NCBI GenBank assembly: GCA_012295275.1
Contig: CM022665.1
Coordinates: forward strand, 30,680,957-30,744,956
Source: Chrysomallon squamiferum
Taxonomy: Eukaryota; Mollusca; Gastropoda; Neomphalida; Peltospiridae
Direction: 5' to 3'
DNA length: 64,000 bases
Below are positions 11,301-23,500 of the stretch, in pieces. The notes under the pieces were generated by a model. The model did no database searches and was not told the DNA's origin. It saw only the letters and a program-made list of their open reading frames with translations. Each line of letters starts with the position of its first letter. Position 1 is the first letter of the stretch. A program made the translations under genes and the position numbers.

Positions 11301-14045
11301 TTCTTTTTTTCTTTTAAATTTAAATTAATGGGTATTTCATGAAAATGTGCTGCTGTTTAATAAAATTATTAATCAAACATAAATGTTCAGTGTGTATCTG
11401 TTGATTTAATAAAAATATTAAAAAACATATTTTAAGACCATGGAACAATAAATGATCTGTTTGCAAGAGTAAATGTTGATTCATATATTCCACTGACTGA
11501 TACTTACATTCCAACAGGTAAAACCATTGATACATCATTAATGTATTTTTATTTTTCTCATCTCCCCACAATGATTTTTAACTGTTTTTTTTATCTTATT
11601 ATTTTATATGCATCAGTATTATATAACCTGTAAATCTGATTTAAATTTTAATATTTTAGCATTAAGACGTAAAAACAAATAGTGGTTTTCATAATTATGC
11701 TTTGAGTTAGATATGGTCTTACTGCTCTCAGAAGTCAGATTATGTGAAAACAGTTTATAAGAAATTAATAAAAAAAAATTTGTCATAGGTTTATAAATAA
11801 TAATAATTAAAAAAAAAAGAAATGAGGAAATGATAACAACTAGAGAATTATTTTTATAAGATAATATTTTATGTGCAGTCACTGACATCTGCCTTTTCAA
11901 CATAGCAATTCGAAAATATTAATAAATGATTAGAAATTTATTAATACTGATATATAAATACATTATGTTTTGTTGCTAGTATCTGCCTGCTTCTAGTAGA
12001 ATTTAGGAAATATTAGTGACATATCATAATTTAATTAAATACATTATTTTTGTTTCTCTCTGTAGAAGAAATTAGAAAGGTTGCTGGATTGCAACAGCAT
12101 ATGAGACAACCAACATGACACCCAACATACCAGGAGGTGTCAGATTTATGTGTTACTACATCTTGTAAAAGAAACCAGAAAAACAATTTGCAGCAAGGTT
12201 GTTTTCCAGGAGATTTTTTTTCAACTTTATATGTTACTAAATATATCGATATAACAGTTCTGACTAATTTGATGCTTATCCTTTTCACATTTACATTTGT
12301 ATTATTTAAACTAAATTTATTATACACAATATTTTCATTTCATTAAAAGGTATAAGTAATACATATTTAATATTTTATGCATTGAAGATTTTAATTTAAA
12401 AAAAAAAAATTTATTTCTTGAAAGTTATTGCCTGATTGTTCACAGTTTTTAAGCATCAGAACTCTATGCAAACAAAATTAGTTTTATCAAAGATTTTTTT
12501 AGCTATTCAAATAAAAAACTAAATATATTTAATTTTTTTTTTACAGATTTGAAGGATCCAGGAGGTTTTTGGAGTGTTACACAACAACCAGGTTTAATGT
12601 TTCACACTGGTTACTACCTCAACAACACCTGCAAGAATGATACACACTATGCACATTACTCAGCATTTTGCTGTGAAACCCAGATAATATTCATCATGTA
12701 AAACATTTCCAAATGTAAAATAAGTATGGGTATATAATATACTTATGAACATATCAGTCAATTTAAAGATGTATTCAGAATTCAAACTTGCAATACATAA
12801 TATTTAAAATAAAAATTTGAAACTTAAAATTCACTATGAATTTGTGTAAAGCTGCCTTTCTTTATAAAATAATTCTTTATTATTTATTTTTTTTCTATTT
12901 TCAAGGTCCTGAAGTTCTGTTACTCCAAGGTTATAAAATCAAATATGTAGCATTCATACAACAAAATATTTATATTTACTGATATTTACTTTATTTCAGG
13001 GTGTGAATTTTAAGTTACATTTTGTTTTTTGTTTATTTATAATTTAAGGACAACTTTCCACACAGCATCTCAAGACCTATAAACAATTTACAACATACAG
13101 TTTTGGAGCTACATCCTAGAACCAAACTCTGTGATAGAACTGTTATGCAAAACTGATTTGTGAGACCTTTAACCAACCATACAAGTTTCAAACTTCACTT
13201 AAAAACTGCTTTAAATTGTCTTATTATTGTAATTATTATACTATTATTAAACAGAATTAAAAATATGAATACAATGTATATGAAATCTTTTATATTTAAA
13301 TTGTTCTAAATGACAAACATTTATTGTAAAAAATTTACTTAGAAAGTATTAATATTAAACCAAATTTTAATAAAAAGTCACATGGCTGAAAGGACATGTA
13401 CAAATGATGAATCATATAGTGCAAGAAAATATGTCTTGAAATTTTATGTATCTTAGCAAAATGCTGAGTGTTATTTTACATGTGTGTAAACATTCCATTA
13501 TTTTACTTGATTTTTTTTTGTTTTGATTTGGGTTTTTTAATTTGAGTCAGTCAAATAAATACTTAATTGTGTCTTTGGTTCTGTCTGTTTTTTAATGTGA
13601 AAATTAGTCCAAAACTACTGTTATTCACAGATTCTGTCACCTACGGTAGACTATTAAAAAACAAATACAAAATTAATATCAACTTCTAACAACTTTTAAA
13701 AATCAAACAGAAGTTTGTATTACTAAATATTCAAATTTGTTACTTTTTATTTAATGGAATAATTTATATATATTTCTGAATCAATTTCAAACATTTACAG
13801 AGCTGGAATTAAAATAAAGGTATATAATATATGAAACCATTAATATATAATGTTATTCTCTCTAGGAAGTACACAATTATTTCTGACTGTATAGTAATAT
13901 GTTTATTATTACAAACAAAACTGTTGTATGTTTGACTACCAGTTAACTTTACATTAGCCAAAGATTAACTACATTTACTCAGATAACCAGACAAAAGTGC
14001 ACTTAAGGCCTGCCCATTTCAGAACTAATGTTACAGAAATATTTG

Positions 14046-14048
<3 letters not shown>

Positions 14049-14118
<70 letters not shown>
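14049..14118. repeat. (CT)35 microsatellite
   Basis: Pure CT dinucleotides over about 70 bases. A surrounding open frame (Leu-Ser repeats) is an artefact of it. Confidence 0.95.
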
Positions 14119-14120
<2 letters not shown>

Positions 14121-14280
14121 ATGGCTGTAACTAGACTTTTTTATAATGAGGCAAAAACTGACGTCTTTGAAGTCAGTTATGTCTCATTGCAAGATGTCGG
14201 TATACTTCAGACGGTAACCATAGACATAAAGTGGATATCGGAATAGAGATTTATATTTTATATTTCTTAAATAAGATCTT

Positions 14281-14349
14281 TGTATATATATATATATATA
14301 TATATCAAAAAAAAAAAAAAAAATAATAATAATAATAATAATAATAATT
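14281..14349. repeat. Compound (TA)n, poly(A), (ATA)n run
   Basis: Three simple-sequence types in succession, each short. Confidence 0.9.
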
Positions 14350-14379
14350 TTAAAAATAAATATATAAAAAACCGTCAGT

Positions 14380-14965
14380 TTTGGTATGAGGTATTTGTCT
14401 CATTTGCTCTAATGTAGTTATGGACATGATATATATTAGCAAGTTGCTAATACTCATTAATTTTAATTAATTAATTAATCGAACTAATTAGCTGAAATTT
14501 ACCGTACGCCAATGGTTGTCGACACCCGGTCTGAGCCAATCAGAAAGTGCTGTTGACATTCGTGACCTGAACTGATTCATTAATATCGATCCACTAAAGC
14601 GCGGGCTTTGCGTCCGCAAAGCGTATGCAGTTTTTCGCAATCATAGAATGATCGCTCGCCACCATAAATTTTTTTGAAATTAACGACAATAGTAGTTAAT
14701 AAGCAGATCTATACGGGGAACATATTTTGATTTTTCCAGTGGCCGTTGACTTTGCTGAGGTTTTTAGAAAGATTTGTTGATAAACAAATTTGATAAACTC
14801 CTTGATCAATTTTCAAAAATCTAAAGAGAAGTTTTAACAAGATATGTATACTACGTCATCAGACTAAATTTCTTTAAAAAGATTTTTCAAATGGACCGAC
14901 AGAAGGGAATTTTTAAAGACCGCCCAGAAAGGATCGCGCAGAAATGAGTTATTTGCTCATGCCTA
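14380..14965. other. GC-richer patch upstream of GALM, possible mobile element
   Basis: The patch contrasts with its AT-rich surroundings. It has two CCAAT words (near 14508 and 14535), a perfect 8-bp inverted repeat GCTTTGCG-tc-CGCAAAGC at 14605-14622, and related ends. The left end is ggtatgaggtatttgtctca. The right end, reverse-complemented, is ggcatgagcaaataactcat. A small terminal-inverted-repeat element is possible, but no target duplication is clear. It may equally be distal regulatory DNA for GALM. Confidence 0.3.
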
Positions 14966-15613
14966 ATATATATATATATATAAGAAATTGAAGTTTTAAA
15001 CTCTTTTTGAAAGTTCGTTTTGTACAGTTACAATAAAACAGATTAGAAAAGAAAGAACAAAATGTTTTACAAAACGTTATATCAAAAGGACAAAATTACT
15101 GGGTTACTGAAACAAAGACAAACCTAAGGTGTGACACTTGATCTATTCTCTATAGTTCTAGTGGGCTTTCCCCCCGCAGTCTAGATAATGCCCTATAATT
15201 TCCTTTTCAAGGCCATAATGCTTGCTTTTACATCTGTGAAAAGGTGCATATGAAAGATACATGCTACTGATAAAAAGAGCAGCAGTAGGGTGGTAGTAGC
15301 TCCTTTTCTCATATCATAACTGTATAATAATTATTTTTTGTAAATACTTTTTTCTCTTCTAATTTTTTTTTTATCAATAACAAAATAATAATAATAATAA
15401 AAAGAAGAAGAACAACAACAGCAACAACAACAACAACAACTAGTATTAACACTTTAACATAATTCGGAAACAGAACTATTTTATTTCGCGGTCTCATGAA
15501 ATAAAACGTTAACATACGTAACTATAAGCGAATAGCTGGTTGGCAGACGAGAAACGAAAAGCAGAAGTCAACGAGAACAAATTTTAAAAAATAACAACAA
15601 AAAGTTACAAAAC

Positions 15614-15989
15614 ATGGCAGCCATACAGACAGATTCTTTTGGAAAAACTAAAGACGGTCAAGATGTTACAAGGTAGTGTATATGGTTTTTGTTAAAATTT
15701 ACTGAAAATTTAATTACAAATTTGTGTTCTTAACGCTGTCATTAACGATTTAACTGCCAGTTACTGCGTTAGCTTTTGGTTGGCCACGCCAGAAATTAAA
15801 TTTTCCTATCTTGTCACAGAATCTTATGTAAAACTTATAGTGATAGATACAAATATTAATTTGTTGTGTAACAGCGATAAAGATAATTATGAATAGAGTT
15901 ATGTCGTGGAAGTATGACGAAAAATTAGCAAATTGATTTTATACAGAAAACCGGCGATAACGCCGCCACAATCAAGAGGCCCATTTTGG

Positions 15990-16028
<39 letters not shown>

Positions 16029-19000
16029 AATAAAATAAAATAAAGAAAAAAGCAAAACTAGATGATAACTGGTTGTTTTTTAGTTGGTTAAACAGTTATT
16101 TATAAGGAACACTGAAATATTCAATTAAAATTGGTGTATATGTGCTGTGTAACTTGGTAAGAGTTTATAACTTAACTATCGCTGTTTTTAACTAAAATGC
16201 AGCAGGGAGTTTGTTTGTTCTGTTTCCACCACAATTGTTGGACACCAGAACAGTTCATCTTCATCACATCCATTTTTAATTTAGATACAGTGAGTTAAAC
16301 CGAGCAAGGCATGTGTGTATATATATATATATATATATAGTACTTATTTCAGTAAAATATGGAAAAAAGGAAACTAAAATAAAGCAAATGTAACTATCAT
16401 TATTCCCCCATCAGGGGACCTACGTCATCTGACGTCACTCTAATGTTATACACATTTATAACGGTTAAATTTTCTCTGTTTATTCAATTTAGTACAAGCA
16501 CAGGTCGTTTTTTAAGGAAAGAAAATTTAACTTGGTATACAGTGTTTTATTTAAAAAAAATTAACAACATCATAGCACTGTAAGAGTTATTTAATGATAT
16601 TTATAAATTTTAACCTAATTATTTTATCAATAATTCTCTATTTTTTAAATTAATTTATATTTTTACATAGTTTATTATTATTATTATTTTATTGTTATTG
16701 TTAATTAGTATTGTATTTAATTATAATTTAAAAAAAAAAAAACACATTTTAAAATATTTTTCATGTTTGATAGTTTAACTGGCAGATGTACAGACTAGCA
16801 TTTGTGCTTTATTTTCATAGATTCATTTATAAAATTATATATATTTAAACTGTGTTATTAGTGCAATTTAATTTATATTTTAATTTTTAATTTTTTTTTT
16901 TATAGATTTACCTTGACAAATAAGAATAAGATGATAATTCGCATAATCAACTTTGGTGGAATTATAACAGAGGTTATTGTTCCTGATAAAAATGGGAAAT
17001 TTGATGACATCACTCTTGGATTTGATGACATGGAAGGTAATGGGACTATTGCTTACAATGATCAATATTTTTTTACAGCATGTATGTCAAAAATTAAAGG
17101 AAATAGATGATAAAATATGTTACCCAAGTCAGATGAATAACATAAATATATTTTGTTAAACAGATTAATTTTAATTACCTTTTATTTAAAAAAACTATCA
17201 TTTTGTTTCAGATTATGAGAAAAATCCTTATTATTTTGGATGTTTGATTGGTAGAGTAGTTGGTCGTATTGCAGATGGTAAATTTAAACTTGATGGTAAA
17301 AAATATACACTTCCTGTCAATGAAGAACCAAACTATTTGCATGGAGGATTCAAGGGTTTTCTTAAGGTAAAATATGATGAACATTTATATTTAAATAAAT
17401 TTCCTTTACAACACAGTATGATCAGATAAATTTCTCAGAATATGACAAAAGTGCTTGATTTTTAATGATTTGTTTTTCTTCTTTTTTTAATCTACAGGTT
17501 TTATGGACTTCTAGTGTGGTGAATAACAAATTGATTTTGAAATACATCAGTCCTGATGGTGAGGAGAAATTTCCAGGAGAAGTAACTATAACTGTGGTTT
17601 TTGAACTGACAGATGACAATGAACTTCTTATAAACTACACTGCTACAACAACAAAGCCCACACCTCTCAATATAACAAGTCATCCCTACTTCAATCTTGC
17701 AGGACATGTTAGTGTTTGAATTTTAAAGTTCTGTAGCATTTTTCTCTTAGTCTGGACAAGTTCATTTTTTATTTTTGATGCATATTAGTAAGTCAAACTG
17801 AGCAAAGCTTTTGTATATATATATACATACACATACACATAGTACTTATTTCAGTAAAATACAGAAATGGAAAAAAGGAAACTAAAATAAAGCAAATTTA
17901 ACCATCAGGGGACCTATGTCAGTTGATGTCACTCTAATGTTATACACATTTATATGTCATCTGACGTCACTAATGTTATACACATTTATAACGTTAAATT
18001 TTCTCTGTTCACTCAATTTAGTAGTGGTGTTTTAAGCAAAGAAAATTTATTTTGGTGTACAATGTTTTATTAATAATAACAACAACACAGCACCGTAAGA
18101 GTTAATAATATTAATGATATTTATAAATTTAAACCTAATTATTTTATGAATAATTCTCTGTTCTTTTTTAACTTAATTTTAGTTTTTACAAACTTTTTAT
18201 TTTTATTATTTTTTTATTTTATTATGTAGCTCATAAATAAAAAATATTAACATTCAGAGCTCATTACATAACATGCATTGTGGTTTACACAATATAAAAG
18301 AAAATAGTCAAAATTTCAAATACATATAAAAAATTAATGGATAATAGCACTCATTTCTGAAGAAGATTTAATTTTAATTTTAATTTTAATTTATTTTTTC
18401 TAAGGATATATATAGCCATCTGATTTTGTATTTTAGAGCCATGGAAACATTGACGATCATCTTGTAACTATCAAAGCAGATACATATTTACCACTGAATG
18501 AGTCTAGCATTCCAACAGGTTTGTTCACATGTTTATTTTTATTATTTTCATCATCATCATCATCTTTTTTATGGAACTGTTCACAAATAGGAATAAAATA
18601 GCTTTTGTTGATAATTAGTTCAGAACTACAGGCTGGATAACAAAATAATTGGACAGCTTCACTGAGCAGGGTTGATCCTGAAACCAGATGCTCTCAGGCT
18701 AGCACTCTAACATTCATGGAAATAAACACTAGGTGAAATTAATAGTATACAACTATTGCTGTAATATAACTATATATTACATATTATTTAATTAGGAGAA
18801 ATCCGCAGTCTTGATGGCCTTCAACACGATTTAAGGAAGAAGGTTCGTCTTGGTGATGTACTGTATGATATAGCAGGAGGAAATGGCTTTGATTGTAATT
18901 ACAACCTCAGTAACACAGGAAAAATGCAGTTGGCTACAAGGTAGAGACTAAGAATGTTCAGTGAATCTGGTTTTTGTCAATAAATAAACCATTTAGAGGC

Positions 19001-21283
19001 TGTCCAAATATTTGAATATTTGTATCTTATCTCATAAATATACTTTTTGTTTGCAACTTAAAATATTAATTTAAATCAAGAAAAAAATAATAAACATTCA
19101 GTACTAATTAGTACATAGCTCAGTTTGTTTATATGTGTGTGTGTTTTTTTTTTTCTTTAATAGATCCAAGTATTTTCATTGAAATCTTTTATTGAAAGGC
19201 AAAAACTAGTTCTGCAGTGTCTGTTCTTTTGTTTCATTTCTGTTTTGGTAATCTATGTACTGTGAGGTAGAAACATCTATAAAGCAGTTTTGTCATAGAT
19301 AAAAAGCATTAACTGATTTGTGCAATATTTCATACTTCTTTTTACTTCATTCAACCTCTGTCACTTCATTTCTAGCCTTTTGCATTTTGTGAATCATTTA
19401 GATAATAAAATAATTTTTAACTTATCAATTTTATATTTGTTGAAGAGCTGAACATCTAGGAACAGGTCGATATCTAGAATGCTACACCACTGAGCCTGCT
19501 ATTCAGTTCTATACTGGTTATGGAATTCAGCCTATCAAGGGGAAGGGTGGGGCTCAGTATGGCCCATTTGGGTCTTTCTGCTTTGAAGCACAACATTATC
19601 CTGATAGTGTAAATCATGTAAGTCATATTTAAAAGTTTTAAAATTAGCTGGGCAGTTTTGGATTGAAAGTTAACGCATATTGTTTTGTAGAGATCTGGTA
19701 AAAATCCTTAAAATTGGTATAACATAAGTCATTGTATACTCTCTCTCCATCTTACTCTATATCTCTATCTTAAAACCAGTAGAACCTAAAGATGTTATTC
19801 ATTACATTAAATATATTTGGTTCCAGATGTTAACTGAACATTTAAAAAAAAAAAAAAAGAAAGAAAAAATAAAAAAGAAAAGAAATTATTAAAATAAGTT
19901 CTGGATTGTTCTGGTTCGTTCGTGTATAATGAAGATTAAATTTAGATGTGAAAATCAATGACCATGCCTTTTTACTAGACTCAGAAACGAGTGATAAGAA
20001 CATTGTGGCTAATGCCAATTAGTTTCGCAAAGCCATAGATTAGATTGCCTAACACAGAGAGGTACCTGTCTTTAGTTCCATAGTTGGAGATGAACAACTA
20101 CCTACAATATATGGACACTTTTTCTGAGTCTCGATTAATTTTCAGTATATGTGTCCCTTAGATCAATAGACACCTCAGAATGCAGATGCAGACAGCTATT
20201 TTAAAATTATTATTTTACTGCTAAAACAGAAAGTCATACTGATTTGGATTTGTTTTCTCCAAAATAAATAATTTTATTGTATGGCAGCTTTATATAATAT
20301 TTTTAAAGATGACTTTGCCCATTAACTACACTGCAAAGTGCAATCACATACACAACAAAACTATTTCAAGTCGCAAACATTCTACAAAAGACCCACTTTA
20401 ACTTAATTAGTAATTGATACCTCTTCTTCTGTATATTATTACTCTATACATATAACAGTTAACAAACATTAAAATTTATCAAGTCTAAAATATTATTGCA
20501 AAAAGTTAGTAATGAAAGACTGTTTGCATTGTTTCTTAAAGAAATTGTCATTCATTACTGTGTCTATAAATCCACACAAACCTGTTAGTATTTTGTGAGA
20601 ATGAACATTATCAATTAAGATCAAAAACTGCTTTGAAGTCTGTCTTCAATTATGTATTATGTAAAGAGGCCTGACACTTTAAAAGCACAGATGAGCAAGA
20701 CAAGCATATTTCATTCCACTTAATCAATGATGCTTTGTTGTGTATTTATCAAGGAAAAAAATAACTTGACCATTCCAGCAATGTTATTTTTCAGCAGCTA
20801 AATACTATTAAATTAGTTGTTTGGGACTGTAAATGACTTCAAGTAAATAGAGTTTTTTAATGTATCAATTATTTGAAGATCATTTTGACTAATTACCAAC
20901 TTAACAAAAAGACACTCAACTTATCCAAGTTTGAACAATGTAAATATGTAGCTGTATTTAGTGTATCTTTATGTTTCTTGAATAAAAACATCATGTACTC
21001 ACTGATCATGAAAGTGCAAATTAGTCTGGAGATTCTAAAATTAATTTATATTTTTCTAAAAGAATTATACAATAATGAAAATGTTTTTAATTCAAGTTCT
21101 GTCAAATAATGGAAAAATTCAAAAACATTTTAGTGAATTTTGACTTAAATTTATTTTTATTATATTTTTTAGATTATTTATGCTAATGTCCTTTCTTTTC
21201 AGGAAAATTTTCCAAACACTATATTGCGACCTGGAGAGACATACAGGCAGACAACATCTTACAAATTTGGTCTCTTGGATTAA
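15614..21283 (+). CDS. GALM: Galactose mutarotase (aldose 1-epimerase), eight exons, 344 residues
   Basis: Interconverts alpha and beta anomers of galactose and other aldoses in the cytosol, feeding the Leloir pathway. Exons: 15614-15672, 16906-17036, 17212-17366, 17498-17707, 18437-18518, 18796-18940, 19446-19617 and 21203-21283. All junctions have GT-AG signals and matching phases, and the frame closes at TAA. The total of 344 residues compares with about 342 for human GALM. Recognisable blocks are INFGGIITEVIVPDKNG, GRIADGKFKLDGKKYTL, NYLHGG, SPDGEEKFPGE, NITSHPYFNLAGH, ADTYLPLNESSIPTG, GGNGFDCNY, RYLECYTTEPAIQFYTG, FCFEAQ and ILRPGETY. The expected active-site residues are present: His107, His177, Asp245 and Glu308. 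The ATG at 15614 opens a short exon, as in the pseudogene upstream. Copies of a dispersed repeat lie in introns 1 and 4, and the tandem array begins ~400 bases after the stop. No clear AATAAA was found before that array. Confidence 0.95.
16265..16700. repeat. ~440-bp dispersed repeat in GALM intron 1
   Basis: Closely matches 17759-18225 in direct orientation. Shared blocks include agtacttatttcagtaaaat, ggaaactaaaataaagcaaa, catcaggggaccta, tcatctgacgtcact and atgttatacacatttata. It carries a TA run near its start and a CRE-like palindrome TGACGTCA. No open frame or terminal inverted repeat was recognised. Confidence 0.9.
17759..18225. repeat. ~465-bp dispersed repeat in GALM intron 4
   Basis: Second copy of the intron 1 element. 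It has a small internal duplication: the GTCA-GTCACT-taatgttatacacattta segment occurs twice (about 17917-17956 and 17957-17994), against once in the other copy. Confidence 0.9.
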
Positions 21284-21699
21284 TCTCTGAATTGAAATGG
21301 TTTAAACCAATAGTGTTTTAGGTCTTAAAAGACTGCTAGAAAAAATATTTTGTTTTATTAGTTATATGCAATTTTAATTTTCTTTATTTTATTTCATTAT
21401 TATTTTTTATTATTATTATTATTACTTTAAATTTTGAAACAGACCAAATGTTTTGAATCACTATATTCTGGGTACTAAAATATCAAAGATAGATACATTT
21501 TTACATATTTTGAATACTATGATGTTTAAAGAAGATTGATTAATTTGTTTTAATTTAGCTACTTTGTGACAGACTGCTATTTTAGGTTAACATGTGTGCC
21601 CCTTTTTATATGATAAAAAGGCTCTGTTTCTTTAAACATTAAGCAAGCTGTGAATTCATCAGTGGCAATTTCTGACACTTCATATCTGTCATCAAATAA

Positions 21700-21985
21700 G
21701 TAAATTTTTATTTTTTTATTTTTTTATTTGCCTCTGTATATCAGTTGCAAATGAGTAAATTTCCATTCAATTTTGTTAAACCAACTAGTTTAGTGGTTAA
21801 TGGTTTATGCTTTTACTTTAATATCACACATTCAATTATCTTTAGTTAAATCTACTGTGGGTAAGTCTGTTATTCACAAATTTTTTATAAAAACAAACAA
21901 ACAAATGACTTGGAAGACTATTGAATTCAGTGAATTCAGCAGGAGAGCTTTCTTCGCCATGAAAATAATTAATTTTTTTTTTTTT

Positions 21986-22023
<38 letters not shown>

Positions 22024-23500
22024 CAGAATTAGGAGTATATTTGCATTCACTTTGTTAAATCAACCAGTTTAGTGGTTAATAGTTTATGCTTTTACTTATT
22101 AACATCTTTAATGTTACACATTCAAATATCTTTAGTTAAATTTAGTGTGGGTTAAAGTCCGTTATTCGCCACGTTTGGATACAAATAATTACATACAAGA
22201 CTATTGAATTTTCTCTTCCATGAAAATAATTAAAAAAAAAAAACTTATTAATGTTTATTTTTATTATGATTTTTATTTTTCCTTAAAAAAGAAAATTAAG
22301 AAACCCGAATATCTGACCTTTTTTTCTTCTTTTTTTGAGTGAACAGGTATAATGACTTTTCATGTTTCAGTTATGACTGTTCTTTAACATTTATGTGTTG
22401 GTATGTTTTTTTCTTTTTCTTTTTTTTTAGTTTATTTCCTCTGGCTGTTTTGCCATTCAAACTTAATTTCCTTGATAAATGCTTTTGACAGTTGACTACA
22501 AAACTCACAAACTCCTCATCAGAATTACTTTCTAGAAATAAATTAAAAAAATATTATTATTATTATTAATTTTTATTTTTGTTATTATTTTTTATTTTAT
22601 TTAAAAAGAAAATAAAAAAACCCGAACATCTCACCTGTTTTTTTTTTTTTTTTTTTTTGAGTAAACAAATATAATAACTTACTGTTTCAATGATGACTGT
22701 TTTCTAATATTTTTTTGCAGTTTTTTTTGTCTTGTTTTTTTTCATTTATTTCATACGGCTGTTTTGCCTTCCATACTTACTTTTCTTGATAAATACTCTT
22801 GACAGCTGGATAAAAAACTGAGAAACTCCTCTTCAGAATAACTTTCTGATAACTTTCAGATAGCTGCAGTAATTTGAACTCAACAAAATTTTAAAAAGAT
22901 TTTGAAAACTTCAAAGAAATTATTTTAATATAATAAATTTGAATGTATTTTTCTTGAACTTCTAGACGTAATTTTCAGTTTTAACTAGTTTAACAGTTTT
23001 ACTTAATAACTTATGTCATTTAAAATAATGAATTTGTGAAAGAATCTTTTGTTCTTAAGAAAAAAAACTAGTCCATTGTTTTAGAGATTGATTTTATTAT
23101 AATTTATGTTAATTCATGAGGATATCCGTAAAAGGCTTTCGGTCTGGATAACAGTATGCTAGCTGAGCAGTTTTTTACATTGACTTTTGAAGTGTGCACA
23201 AAACGGGAATTTTCTTTTTCATCTTCTATATGTATGTAGATCTATTTCTAAGAAACATCAATATATGAATTGACATAATGAATCCTCCTATAGGAAAGCA
23301 TTGGTCCATTTCTGTAATCTTAGTTTGGTATTTAAATCATTTTAATATATTTTTCGTCTTCTTTAATGCTGTTTTGCATTTGATACTTAATTCTCTTGAT
23401 AAATAGTCTTGACAGTTGACCACAAAACTAAGAAACTCCTCTTCAGAACTTCCATAGGCACGGTAATTTGAACTGTACAAAAAAAGAAAAAGAAAAACAG
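21700..23500. repeat. Left flank of the tandem array: diverged unit fragments
   Basis: Degenerate copies of the array modules can be traced: gtggttaatggtttatgctt at about 21793 and gtggttaatagtttatgctt at about 22072, ttgacagttgactacaaaac at ~22485, and cttgacagctggataaaaaa at ~22799. Between them, about 22915-23300, lies a segment (tcttgaacttctagacgtaa onward) that is absent from the core units but recurs at about 43790-44165 and, more diverged, at 45195-45390. A (GT)16 microsatellite sits at 21991-22021. No coding capacity. Confidence 0.85.

Larger units (their letters stand above)
8112..13156 (+). pseudogene. Galactose mutarotase (GALM-like) pseudogene
   Basis: A decayed relative of the intact gene at 15614-21283, with exon-like blocks in the same order. 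8112-8163 (MVTIIQEKVGKK) matches exon 1. 8973-9102 (MDYGGTITDIMIPGK) matches exon 2 and is one base short of its counterpart. 9382-9550 starts YEANPGYTGAIIG and keeps a LHG-like word, but an extra base after ACATTTACAAAAA shifts the frame to a stop. 11437-11517 (VNVDSYIPLTDTYIPTG) matches exon 5. 12066-~12116 (EEIRKVAGLQQHMRQPT, then stop) matches the start of exon 6. 12547-12697 contains FCCETQ and matches exon 7 with frame changes. 13049-13156 (DNFPHSISRP) matches exon 8. Exon 4, with the catalytic HPYFNL-type His, and most of exon 6, with the catalytic Asp, were not found. Some splice-like AG and GT signals survive. Tandem duplication followed by loss of function is inferred. Confidence 0.85.
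13157..14380. other. Intergenic AT-rich stretch
   Basis: No gene was seen. It contains the CT microsatellite at 14049-14118 and a TA/poly(A)/ATA composite run at 14281-14349. Confidence 0.5.

Noticed and set aside
17465-17719. Open frame in GALM taken as a separate gene
   Set aside because: It is exon 4 of GALM plus intron sequence on both sides.
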